In this document: one piece after another, positions 1 to 10,979 of the stretch
Numbering within the stretch: the first letter of the stretch is position 1
How the letters are laid out: every line of letters starts with the position of its first letter
Assembly (NCBI GenBank): GCA_014529385.2
Contig: CM043942.1
Coordinates: 56,417,340 to 56,481,339 of the forward strand
Source of the DNA: Adiantum capillus-veneris
Lineage: Eukaryota; Streptophyta; Polypodiopsida; Polypodiales; Pteridaceae
Direction: 5' to 3'
Length of the DNA: 64,000 nt
The notes under the pieces: model-generated
Seen by the model: only the letters and a program-made list of their open reading frames with translations
The model's database searches: none
What the model was told of the DNA's origin: nothing
Program-made: the position numbers and the translations under genes

Positions 1-173
1 ATGACCAATGTATCACTGCCTTTCCGTAATGTCACTAAGCTACTGCAATTTATTGGAGATGGGAGAGACGAAATGTTTGGCTACTGTTGGAGATTACATT
101 CAGATTTTTTCAATGAAAGGGAAGCAAGAAAACATCTCTCTGATGCCTATTCTTCATTGCAAGAGAAGTACGT
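1..173. other. Unassigned left flank
   Basis: This stretch lies before the first direct-repeat unit. A short open frame runs through it into the repeat, but its translation shows no motif I recognise, and the frame ends soon after the repeat begins. The sequence before the second unit (4793-5058) is different, so this flank is not part of the duplicated block. Confidence 0.3.
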
Positions 174-561
174 TGTCAGGGGTTTTTAGGAATTTTTTTC
201 TGCTCTTCTTTCATGGCTAGACAATGGAGATCATACGCAACTATCCGATAGCTCCTCGTTTTAGCTTGACAGCTTGCATGCATCTGTGTTGTTAATGTTA
301 ATGCCTAGGAAGGTATTCCATGAATTGTTCCCCTACGGATCTTTGATCTCCTTGCTGTGAGAGTTTTTACCCATTGTGTTGACAGAGTCTGCCCTTCGGT
401 TATGTATCTGCTTAGTGCATGTTTCTCGTTGATGATGGATGCCATATTAGGATTTTTTTAGATAAGTTGATGAGCCCAATAATCCTTGGAACTAAAACCT
501 AATTGGACACATTAGTGGTCGACTAATACTCTAAGAGGAGAAATTTAAAAACCTCAGCTTC

Positions 562-569
562 TATAAAAG
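562..569 (+). promoter_or_regulatory. TATA-like box of unit A
   Basis: TATAAAAG lies in the non-coding first part of unit A, several hundred bases upstream of the gag-like frame, and is preserved in unit B at 5447-5454. It resembles an LTR or plant RNA polymerase II promoter core. Sequence match only. Confidence 0.4.
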
Positions 570-1350
570 GCAGGTGACAGTTGTCGAGAAAAGAAATGGT
601 CGTTGGCCTGAGAAGGAGGGGGTTTTTGGGAAAACAGCGGGTGGCGAGCAGGAGAGCAATATGCCATGAGTTGTAAGCGGACAGGGTGACCAACCGTGAC
701 CGCGAACACAGAGGGTCTGCCTTGAACTCGTAGGTAGCCCACCTCGGGTAGCCAACTGAAGGGGGTGGTCGACCGCTGAGAGCAGAAGAGAGGGGAAGCT
801 CTTGAAAACGGAAAAACTGGTGCAGCAGGGGGAGCCATGAGGGGGGTTGCCGAGTAGGCAAGGATAATCTCACAGGGCATGCGGCAAGAGGGAGTCTCCA
901 AAGCAAGAGAGGTTGCCAAGCCTAACCGGGCCATCATCTAAAGGGAAGAGAAATCTATGAGAGCAGCCAACTAGAGGGAGTGTGCTGTGTTGATGGGAGA
1001 AAAGGGGGGTTCCAATGGAAGGAATGCCTCTCTGTATGTGGGAGAGAGGAAGCACGATGCTCCTCTCTATCTTGAAAATATGATGCAGTCGACGTTTTTG
1101 TGACTTAGTACACTGAGAAGGTTTTCCTAGCTAGGAGTGGTGGGCGTGTGCTGTAATACCGCCTTGCGTTTATCTTCTCGTCCTTGTTGAGCTTGAGGTT
1201 GGCGTTTGCTATAATTCCCTCATGGCCAAGGGTTTGAGTTGATGCTACTACAAATCTCTTCAATTTTGTTTGGTTGGTGATGTGAACTTGGGATTTCTGC
1301 TTGTGCACTGCAAGAGAAGCTAGCTATAGAGGTGTCCCACTAAAGTTTCT

Positions 1351-1654
1351 CTCTGTCAGTGTTTGGTGCCCCCACTGAGGATCTTCTGGGAGTACCTTCA
1401 GTGTTTGTGGATCAGATGTATGCATATGAGGAGGAGCTTGTCTAGAAAAAATAGTTGCAGATGGATGCAAATTGTCTCTTTGATGTGAGACTTTGTGGGA
1501 GGAAAGATGAAGATGTGCAAGCATGGGTGGTTATGGCTCTGTCATTGTTTGGTGCCCCCACGGAGGATCTTCCGTGAGTACCTTCAGTGTTTGTAGATCA
1601 GATGTATGCATATGAGGAGCAGCTTGTCTAGAAAAAATAGTTGCAGATGGATGC
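1351..1654 (+). repeat. 186-bp internal tandem duplication in gag-like frame (unit A)
   Basis: The text beginning CTCTGTCAGTGTTTGGTGCC at 1351 restarts at 1537, a period of 186 bp or 62 codons. The same duplication with the same period occurs in unit B (about 6237 and 6423), so it predates duplication of the large unit. In unit A the second repeat is cut at 1654 by the solo LTR. Confidence 0.75.
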
Positions 1655-3146
1655 TGATGCATGGTTTTTAGGACCCCTTCTGAAGATGCAATAAAGGCAC
1701 AGTCAGTTGTTGGGGAGATGAGGATACTCTAGTCCAAGGGATCTCGAAAGAGAAGAAAAATCTACTTCACAAGCACCAAAGAGTAAAAAGTGCCATGGAT
1801 AGAAGATACGTGGGAACGAGCTCTTATGCATGCCTACAACCTATATCTTACAGAATAGCCCATTTTAGGTGTGAATTTCTAGTGAAATTTACACGAGGAT
1901 GTTCGTGTGGACTCACAGCACAGCATACTCCGTTTTCACTTTTTTACCTACAGTAAATATTTTCACCTGCATGGTAAATACAAATCACTTTTTACCTACA
2001 TTAACTTTTTTTACCCATGGTAAATATTTTTTACTGCACCATAAGTATTTGGTAGGTAATAGTTCACTGTTACTAGAAGTAGTGATTGGGCATCAACAAT
2101 GCAGTTACAGGAGGAGAAACGGGGAAAATCTTATGGTAAAGGTGAGTCAACAGGGATAAAGACTTTTGAGTTGAAAAGAGACATGCTGATTTTTTCAAAG
2201 AACACATGTCAAAAGAAGCCATGGTTGAGGATTTTTTGAGAATTTGATATTCAGGAGGACCCAGCTGCCACCTCCCCCCCGCAGGTCCCCCCCCGACATG
2301 TGCAGAACCTCCAGTTTCAAGAGCCACCTTACCTGCTCTTAAATGCTGGTCAAGGCCTTATCCCCATGTGTCACAATCAGAAAAATCAGCATTTACCATC
2401 CCCTCTCACATCACTCTAGAGAATATCTTGATGGTGACATATCAGGTGACCTCAATCTGTTGACCACCCTAAGCAAAAAGTAACCCCAATCAGCGGATTT
2501 AAGCATGTTTATCCCTAATCCTAAACCCTCTCAGAAACCTATATAAGGAGGCCTTCTCTCACTCAAAACAAACACTTCACCCACTTCACCAAGCAACGAA
2601 GCTATGACGACATTTCTCACAACGAGGAGCTATGGATGGAGCTCTACTCTCTCTCCCTCTCTCTCTCTCCCTCTAGTATGCTACATTACTAGCCCTAAAA
2701 CCTAAATAAGGAGTCTTCTCTCATGCTCCATGGCCACCATCCTCGCCATCATTCTCTAAGGTATTGATGTGTTGCTAGTAGGATCATACCTACTTGCTGG
2801 GTTGATTGTTGTTGACAAGGGATTATGCCATCCTTGGCTTGCTTCTCTATATCCTTGTTATGTATGATCAGATGCCATTGTATTGTTAAGCTGATGTCTT
2901 GTGTATATATATGCTACATAAGGTCCCTAAGGTTCGTTTCTATGTGTTTTTGCCATATGTTTTGATGCCATCATAATGCCAGAAGTCTCACTTGCCTATG
3001 TGTACTATGTGTGAGGTCCCTAAACCTCTTAATTTAGGGTGGTGCCCCCTTTGTTTTGTTCTTTGCTTGTTTGCATGAGGCGTGGTTTGTGGAGTTTGCA
3101 TGAGTACAAAGGCCACCCGATTGCACTGCTCTTTTTCCCGCTATCA
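1655..3146 (+). mobile_element. Solo LTR with 5-bp target site duplication
   Basis: Unit A carries 1492 bp absent from unit B. The insert begins TGATGCATGG and ends CGCTATCA, the TG...CA ends of an LTR with the inverted tetranucleotide TGAT/ATCA. It is flanked by GATGC at 1650-1654 and again at 3147-3151; unit B has a single GATGC at the same place. A TATA box (TATATAA, 2540-2546) sits in the interior, as expected for a U3 promoter. No protein-coding domain is visible inside. A solo LTR left by LTR-LTR recombination is the simplest reading. The plus orientation rests on the TATA box only. Confidence 0.88.
2540..2546 (+). promoter_or_regulatory. TATA box inside the solo LTR
   Basis: TATATAAGGAG is followed by a C/T-rich stretch and repeated CTCTCTCC runs, the usual look of a plant LTR U3/R junction. 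Sequence match only. Confidence 0.45.
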
Positions 3147-4792
3147 GATGCAAATTTTCTCCTTGATGTGAGACTTTGTGGGAGGAAAGACGAAGATGTA
3201 CAAGCATGGGTGGTTATGGCTGATGACTTTGTTTTGGAGCTTGGCATTTATGATGATGAGTAAAGGGCTGATTTTATGTATCAGAGCTTGTGTGAAGATG
3301 CTATGCAATTTTATGACAGTCTTCCCATACATTCACAGTACAGCTGGAAATTGATGAAGGTTGCGTTGCTGAGGCATTATGTGGAACTTGAGGTGCCAGC
3401 CATGCATATTTTATGGTACATACGAGGAATGCATTAAATATTGGATTTCACGGGTGGAAGAAGAGATGTTGCAACTTTGTAGATGATGGGGCAAAAGCGG
3501 ACTTTGCGTGTCAAGGACTTTCTGGTGATGCTTTCATCTTTATGCATATGCTCCTTGATGATTGGCGCCATAGCTGGTTCGCTTTGAAGTTTTCACTGTT
3601 GATGCGTTATTGGAGGTTGCCGAAGCCTCAAGGTTCAATAGAAAGGTCTGTTGTTGTTGCTTTTGAATCAATACAAAATGAGTTCTGGAAGGCGGTGCAG
3701 AGTCAGCTTGAATCTGATGCTTATGATGTAAATGATTTGAACAAGGGGAGCAATATGACTATGATTCATTCAGTGAGAGAGTCCTACAACATGAATGCTT
3801 CATGCGAGATGAATGTTGATGATGAATACTCTGAGAGTGGATATAGTAGTGAATGTGAGTCTGAAGGGGATTGTGTGGATTTGACATCTGATACCTTATC
3901 TGATGGTGGCTCGCTTGATGAAGTATTTGTTGATGGGCATCTCTCTTGCGGTGGATCTATGGTGTTTGCTGGTAGTGAGTCTAGTGTGGTAGTATCTAAT
4001 GGTATTAAATTTGAAGACACTGTTGACTCGAATAATGGGAATTTGCGATGTGGTGCTGCTAGATCCATGGCGCATGTGTATTTGATGGTTAAGGCTGATG
4101 GTAGTGAGCAAGAATTCTATATACAGAGTACGCTTGTTGGTGATGGTGAGGATGAATTACCTTATGCAAAATGCATACAGTGTGATGAGTGGATACCGCA
4201 ACAAGTTTATGGACAGTCTGATGATGCAAGCACATATTTGACTACAAAAGCTGCAACAAGTCTGATAATACCTTGCATTGACGCTTCTATTATAGATGAA
4301 GATGATTGGGGCTTTGAAGAGCTTGTTGTGCATGCGGAATGAATTCGAGATAGCTATGTGAAAAGGGCCTATGAGCATTTAGAAGCCTTAAGGATGCGAA
4401 AAGCTCCTGAGGTCATGAAGCAAACGGAAATTTCTAATGCTTTGGATGGTGATGTACAAGTGAAGAACATGGAAAATGTAAGTATTGTGACACCTTGTCC
4501 TAGTACAGAAGTTGATCTTGCACATGGTACAATGTTTGATGCAGCAGCAAAAGGCTTGGAAGGGCTTGTAGAGGGTGATGCTGCCATAGAAGATAATACC
4601 TATTTTTTGAACATATGTCCTGGGACAACTTTTTGTGACCAGAATTCGGATTTGGTTATGGACGAGAACATACCTGTAGATATGGAGGTACTCGATGCTG
4701 AAGCAAATAAGACAGTTGAGCAGCTCGAGGTATTATATATGTATCAGGCCAAGAAGGCTAAGTTACCTTCTATAGTGTATGAGATGAGTCTT

Positions 4793-5058
4793 TTTGATGA
4801 TAGATTCCAACGTGATAGACTCACTTTGCAAGAATTCTTGATGTTATTAGCAATCTTCATTGCTCCAGGTTTGACCAGGTTTCTTCTCAACATACATGAA
4901 TCATGTATGCAATGGCCTTTTGATCCTGGTGGTATCAATACTCACCACATCATATGCAGCTGCACATAGTTATACATAATGTCTTTTTGCGAGAGTGAAA
5001 CACCATTGCTGCTGCTGAGCATGAATGCTCTAGCAGACTAGGCGGGTTTGGCAAACTA
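4793..5058. other. Spacer between units A and B
   Basis: These 266 bp are present only here. The frame from unit A continues into the spacer until a stop at 4967-4969. I see no domain in it. The sequence from about 4970 to 5058 is non-coding. Confidence 0.4.
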
Positions 5059-8000
5059 TGTCAGGGGTTTTTAGGAATTTTTTTCTGCTCTTCTTTCATG
5101 GCTAGACAATGGAGATCATACGCAACTATCCGATAGCTCCTTGTTTTAGCTTGACAGCTTGCATGCATATGTGTGGATAATGTTAATGCCTAGGAAGGTA
5201 TTCCATGAATTGTTCCCCTACGGATCTTTGATCTCCTTGCTGTGAGAGTTTTCACCCATTATGCTGACAGAGTCTACCCTTCGGTTATGTATCTTCTTAG
5301 TGCATGTTTCTCGTTGATGATGGATGCCATATTAGGATTTTTTTAGATAAGTTGACAAGCCCAATAATCCTTGGAACTAAAACCTAATTGGACACATTAG
5401 TGGTCGACTAATACTCTAAGAGGAAAAATTTAAAAACCTCAGCTTCTATAAAAGGCAGGTGATAGCTGTCGAAAAAAGAAATGGTCGCTGGCCTGAGAAG
5501 AAGGGGGTTTTTGGGAAAACAGCGGGTGGCGAGCAGGAGAGCAATATGCCATGAGTTGTAAGCGAACGGGGTGACCAAATGTGACCGCGAACACAGAGGG
5601 TGTGCCTTGAACTGGTAGGTAGCCCACCTCGGGTAGCCAACTGAAGGGGGTGGTCGACTGCTGAGAGCAGAAGAGAGGGGAAGCTATTGAGAACGGAAAA
5701 ACTGGTGCAGCAGGGGGAGCCATGAGGGGGGTTGCCGAGTAGGCAAGGATAATCTCATAGGGCATGCGGCAAGAGGGAGTCTCCAAAGCAAGAGAGGTTG
5801 CCAAGCTCAACCGGGCCATCATCTAAAGGGAAGAGAAATCTGTGAGAGCAGCCAACTAGAGGGACTGTCCTATGTTGACGGGAGAAAAGGGGGTTCCAAT
5901 GGAAGAAATGCCTCTCTGTATGTGGGAGAGAGAAAGCACGATGCTCCTCTCTATCTTGAAAATATGATGCAGTCGACGTTTTTGTGACTTAGTACACTGA
6001 GAAGGTTTTCCTATCTAGGAGTGGTGTGCGTGTGCTGTAATACCACTTTGCGTTTATTTTCTTGCCCTTGTTGAGCTTGAGTTTGGCATTTGCTGTAATT
6101 CCCTCATGGACAAGGGTTTGAGTTGATGCTACTACATATCTCTTCAATTTTGTTTGGCTGGTGATGTGAACTTGGGATTTCTGCTTCTACAATGCAAGAG
6201 AAGCTAGCTATAGAGGTGTCCCACTAAAGTTTCTTTCTGTCAGTGTTTGGTGCCTCCACTGAGGATCTTCTGCCAGTACCTTCAGCGTTTGTGGATCAGA
6301 TGTATGCATACGAGGAGCAGCTTGTCTAGAAAAAATAGTTGCAGATGGATGCAAATTGTCTCTTTGATGTGAGACTTTGTGGGAGGAAAGACGAAGATGT
6401 ACAAGCATGGGTGGTTATGGCTCTGTCACTGTTTGGTGCCCCCAGGGAGGATCTTCTACGAGTACCTTCAGTGTTTGTGGATCAGATGTATGCATATGAG
6501 GAGCAGCTTGTCTAGAAAAAATAGTTGCAGATGGATGCAAATTTTCTCTTTGATGTGAGACTTTGTGGGAGGAAAGACGAAGATGTATAAGCATGGGTGG
6601 TTATGGCTAATGACTTTCTTTTGGTGCTTGGCATTTATGATGATGAGGAAAGGGCTGATTATGTATCAGAGCTTGTGTGAAGATGCTATGCAATTTTATG
6701 ACAGTCTTCCCATACATGCACAGTACAGCTGGAAATTGATGAAGGTTGCGTTGCTGAAGCATTTTGTGGAACTTGAGGTGCCAGCCATGCATTCTCGATA
6801 CTTTTATGGTACAAATGAGGAACGCATTAAATCTTGGATTTCACGGGTGGAAGAAGAGATGTTGCAACTTTGCATTGTAGATGATGGGGCAAAAGCGGCT
6901 TTGCCTGTCAAGGACTTTCTGGTGATACTTTCGTCTTTATGCATATGCTCCTTGATGATTGGTGCCATAGATGGCTCGCTTTGAAGTTTTCACTATTGAT
7001 GCGTTATTGGAGGTTGCCGAAGCCTCAAGGTTCAATAGAAAGGTCTATTGTTGTTGCTTTTGAATCAGTACAAAATGAGTTCTGGAAGGTGGTGCAGAGT
7101 CAGCTTGAATCTGATGCTTATGATGTAAATGATTTGAACGAGGGGAGCAATATGACTATGATTCATGCAATGAGAGAGTCCTACAACATGAATGCTTCAT
7201 GCGAGATGAATGTTGATGATGAATACTCTGAGAGTGGATATAGTAGTGAATGTGAGTCTGAAGGGGATTGTGTGGATTTGACATCTGATACCTTATCTGA
7301 TGGTGGCTCGCTTGATGAAGTATTTGTTGATGGGCATCTCTCTTGCGGTGGATCTATGGTGTTTGCTGGTAGTGAGTCTAGTGTGGTAGTATCTAATGGT
7401 ATTAAATTTGAAGACACTGTCGACTCGAATAATGGGAATTTGCGATGTGGTGTTGCTAGATCCATGGTGCATGTGTGTTTGATGGTTAAGGCTGATGGTA
7501 GTGAGCAAGAATTCTATATACAGAGTACGCTTGTTGGTGATGGTGAGGATAAATTACCTGATGCGAAATGCATACAGTGTGATGAGTGGATACCGCAACA
7601 AGTTTATGGACAGTCTGATGATGCAAGCACATATTTGACTACAAAAGCTGCAACAAGTCTGATAATACCTTGCATTGACGCTTCTATTATAGATGAAGAT
7701 GATTGGGGCTTTGAAGAGCTTGTTGTGCATGCGGAATGAATTCGAGATAGCTATGTGAAAAGGGCCTATGAGCATTTAGAAGCCTTAAGGATGCGAAAAG
7801 CTCCTGAGGTCATGAAGCAAACGGAAATTTCTAATGCTTTGGATGGTGATGTACAAGTGAAGAACATGGAAAATGTAAGTATTGTGACACCTTGTCCTAG
7901 TACAGAAGTTGATCTTGCACATGGTACAATGTTTGATGCAGCAGCAAAAGGCTTGGAAGGGCTTGTAGAGGGTGATGCTGCCATAGAAGATAATACCTAT

Positions 8001-8189
8001 TTTTTGAACATATGTCCTGGGACAACTTTTTGTGACCAGAATTCGGATTTGGTTATGGACGAGAACATACCTGTAGATATGGAGGTACTCGATGCCGAAG
8101 CAAATAAGAGATTTGAGCAGCTTGAGGTATAATATATGTATCAGGCCAAGAAGGCTGAGTTACCTTCTATAGTGTATGAGATGAGTCTT
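5059..8189 (+). repeat. Direct-repeat unit B (uninterrupted copy)
   Basis: This is the second copy of the block starting at 174. It includes the TATA-like box (5447-5454), the 186-bp tandem duplication and the gag-like frame, but not the solo LTR. It therefore records the pre-insertion state of unit A. From about 8190 the two units differ completely. Confidence 0.85.
6231..8131 (+). pseudogene. Gag-like pseudogene, copy B
   Basis: This copy shows the gag-like core more clearly than copy A: open frames at 6565-6984 and 6939-7739 overlap by a frame shift, and the gag signature (Y-D-S-L-P, then S-W-K-L-M-K and a conserved F) lies near 6700-6770. The acidic C-terminal part at 7160-7739 is almost identical to copy A, including the TGA at 7735-7737 followed by an immediately reopened frame to 8132. 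Retention of the same stop in both copies means it predates the duplication or is normally suppressed. The family could also be a gag-derived cellular gene; I favour a decayed retroelement. Confidence 0.55.
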
Positions 8190-8346
8190 CAAGCGGTGGA
8201 GCTCAAAAGAAACATATCCGTCAAACTCGGTAGGAATACAAATGAAAGCTTCTAATTTCATACATTTTTTGTAGGTTGCTGTAATATTGTTTCAATATGG
8301 AACTTGGCTCGGATGATGATGGGAATCAATTCCAATCCTAAATTAA

Positions 8347-9885
8347 TTGGACATACTCTGCTGCATCAAACCAAAGGAGTTGGTGGAGCTATTGGATGAT
8401 CCATCCAATGCTGGCATTGCTAAAGTTTTGCGCCAAAAGTATTTCAGTGAGCTGAAGAACATTGTTTCACCTCAAGAGATGATAGAGGTGTGTGATAGCA
8501 CAGGAATAAGTTTCAAGGCCTACGAAGCTTTGTATAGGCTTGTCACACTAGGTCATAGAGAAAAATAGGTTGCTTCCAACACCTTACAGTGTTAGTGTCA
8601 CAAAAAGGTGCATCAATAATGATGTTGCAAGCTTGTTGGGTGGATTTCAATATGTGGAGGTTGTCCTGCCACTAGAAGAGAACAAATCTTTTCGTTACAA
8701 CGAGTTCAATAATGTCTATGTTGATTTCTTGAAGCTCCAAGAGTCAATGATCAGATTTTATGGGTTGACACAAGAAGAGTGTAATGGCAAAGTTATATTT
8801 GTGATGAAACTTGATGAGTGCCAGATTGTCAGAGGGCAACGATTCAAAAGGGTAAGCGTTACACTTATGAACAGAGTCTTGGTGGGCATTGATGTTGAGC
8901 TAAATGCCAGCGAGAAGGCAAACACCTATTTTGGTGTTCAGTCCGAGAAGAATATTTGGTGGCTGATAGCTTTTCATCTCCCACATGAGACACATGAGTC
9001 TCTCAAATGGTATTTTAATCACACCCCAATCGTTGATGTCATTCCGCAACGGTCTGGATACATTCCAAGTGGAGGGGCATTTGGCAGGAGACTTGAAAAC
9101 TCTCAAGTGTATTTTAGGATGCAAGCAAGGTGCAATGACCCTCTTTCCATGCATTTATTGATGCCACAGTAAAGTCTCATTAGGAACTAAGGGCAAGGGT
9201 AAGGATAAGGGTGGCAAAGCTATAGTCAACTCTGTGAAAGGTAAGGGTAAGGGTGGAAAAGCTGCAGTCAATTCTGCGAAAGGTGTGACCACTACACAAT
9301 AGTGGGTAAAGCACTCCAACAATGGTTTCAAGGTATCCTTAGTTGTAACCAGAGTGTACCCCCTAATCGAGACATGGATGATCCAAATTGGGATCCTATT
9401 CTACTGATTCCTCTGATAAATGTGCATGTGTGCACTCTTCATGCCCGTCTACAAATTCTTGACAAGTTGTTGATGTTCCATATTAATTATGTTTGGAGTA
9501 TGGAGCCTGCGGAAAGAAGGGAAGAGTGTATCAGAGAACTTGAATCTATTCTATCAAGTGTTGGCCTGCATGGTGGTACAGTAGAGCTATCAAAGGATAG
9601 GAGGCATCTGGAAGTACACAGGATCGTCCTAATAAAATATGTATGGGGGGTAATAAAGCTAGGCATATGCTTTCAGACTATTCTAACGCTCAAAGTCCCA
9701 ATGAGTTTCAATTGTGGAAAAAGGTGTGTGACATTACCACCTACAGAGGTAACGAAGCAGCCCTAGGAATTGAGCGTGCTCGTGACAAATCTCTGGTGGA
9801 GAGAGACTCTCCTCCTAGACTTAATGGGTATTGTAGCTCCATGTGCTTGGTTCGGCTAGGTTCATCAATTTTGACTACTTATTGA
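8347..9885 (+). pseudogene. Unrecognised gene, broken by frameshifts
   Basis: Four successive open frames (8347-8568, 8570-9172, 9302-9766, 9643-9885) give protein-like sequence with no low complexity. The first has an amphipathic helical pattern around LVELLDDP. The second contains NIWWLIAFHLPHET and a run of alternating hydrophobic residues. The third contains Cys/His positions around HVCTLHARLQILDKLL. Changes of frame between them, plus a Lys/Gly-rich repeat (GKGKGKDKGGKA type) at 9180-9290, indicate one decayed gene. I cannot assign a family. It follows unit B directly, so it may be cargo of the same old element or an unrelated transposon gene. Confidence 0.4.
9180..9290 (+). repeat. GGTAAGGGTAAGG-type short repeat
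   Basis: The motif GGCAAGGGTAAGGATAAGGGTGG recurs as GGTAAGGGTAAGGGTGG about 60 bp later, each time followed by CAAAGCT or AAAAGCTGCAGTCAA. It looks like a short coding repeat rich in Gly and Lys inside the broken gene above. Confidence 0.45.
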
Positions 9886-10779
9886 CTATGTTGCTTCTTT
9901 GTGAAACATGATACAGAAGAGTTATCCTAGCACACAACCAAAAGCACTTGTGGAAACATTAGTGTCATAACTGTTAGCCCACTCTGAATATTAAAAACTA
10001 TCCAAACATGGTAATTACAATCCCTCTTGGTATAAAGAAACGAGAGATGTATAGTGTCAATCAAGTGGAAACGGGTCTACCAAGCAACTTGTTAATTCCT
10101 AGACCCACACCTATACAAAAACCTTGTTACCTATGAGACTTGTGAACATTATATGGTAATGATGCACGTGACTACCACAACAATTTCTCCCCTTCAACCT
10201 ACTAGGAGGTTAATTTCACCACGCTTCAATATGCGAGCAGTGCCATGAAACTTTTCTAGACTTTCTAGTTGCACAACACTAGGTAATATAGCTTGAAAAT
10301 TATGTTGTGTGCCCTTGAACTTCTTGATCTTGTTTACGATGTAGATGGGCTTTCTTGCGAGCTTAACTCCAAAAAATGGTATTTGGTCACATTGTAGAAA
10401 CATGACTTCATCCTAAGCAATGTTGTGAGCATCGATGCCCTTATATCACTTACTCACATCTAGGTGATCTTTGGTTAACATTCATTAGGTGAAATGGCCT
10501 TTCAGAAATATAATAGATTTTCATACTCTTAGAATTCATACTCAAGCTCATTTGACCTCTATTTTTATTAGAAAAAGCACGATGGAGGAGTTTTTGTTCT
10601 TTTGTACAAACTTTTCCACAGTGAAAATTCTTGTAAAGTTGGTCCTTTGTGAGCTATGATATGTAGCACCTGAACCCATTAGCTTTGTGCCACTTTTTTA
10701 TATATATAGCTATTCTATACAACTACCCACTCTAGAATTTTATCACAAAACATATCCTTGCAAGGGACTTTTGAATGTT

Positions 10780-10783
<4 letters not shown>

Positions 10784-10869
<86 letters not shown>
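10784..10869. repeat. (GA)n microsatellite
   Basis: An uninterrupted GA run of about 86 bp. It is followed after 52 bp by a second GA run. Confidence 0.97.
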
Positions 10870-10870
<1 letters not shown>

Positions 10871-10918
10871 CAATCCACTTTGGACCACATCCCAAGTTTA
10901 TAAATATGTATAAAACAT

Positions 10919-10921
<3 letters not shown>

Positions 10922-10977
<56 letters not shown>
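10922..10977. repeat. (GA)n microsatellite
   Basis: A second uninterrupted GA run of 56 bp, separated from the first by 52 bp of unique sequence. Confidence 0.97.

Positions 10978-10979
<2 letters not shown>

Larger units (their letters stand above)
174..4792 (+). repeat. Direct-repeat unit A (3.1 kb plus a solo-LTR insertion)
   Basis: The sequence starting TGTCAGGGGTTTTTAGG at 174 recurs at 5059 and stays closely matched until about 4792 (copy B ends 8189). Without the inserted solo LTR, unit A is about 3.12 kb and unit B about 3.13 kb. The unit starts with TG, has a TATA-like box near 562 and then a gag-like reading frame, so its first kilobase could be an LTR or leader of an old gypsy-type element. 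That reading is inference: no primer site or matching 3' LTR was found. Confidence 0.8.
1345..4969 (+). pseudogene. Gag-like pseudogene, copy A (interrupted by solo LTR)
   Basis: Before and after the solo LTR the plus strand encodes remnants of a retrotransposon gag protein. After 3152 the translation has an acidic stretch, then the pattern FYDSLP...SWKLMKVAL..H, which fits the Retrotrans_gag core (W/F-Y-x-x-L-P then S-W-x-x-L/M-K). The main open frame is 3413-4342 with a long acidic and Ser-rich tail. It ends in TGA at 4340-4342, but the same frame reopens at once and runs to 4969. Further stops occur upstream near the duplicated segment. The frame lacks protease and RT. Similarity is by motif, not by search. 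Confidence 0.55.

Noticed and set aside
523-937. Overlapping minus-strand frames of 127 codons in unit A
   Set aside because: Opposite to the gag-like frame's 5' region, Pro/Ser/Leu-rich, no domain; conserved in unit B only because the whole unit is duplicated.
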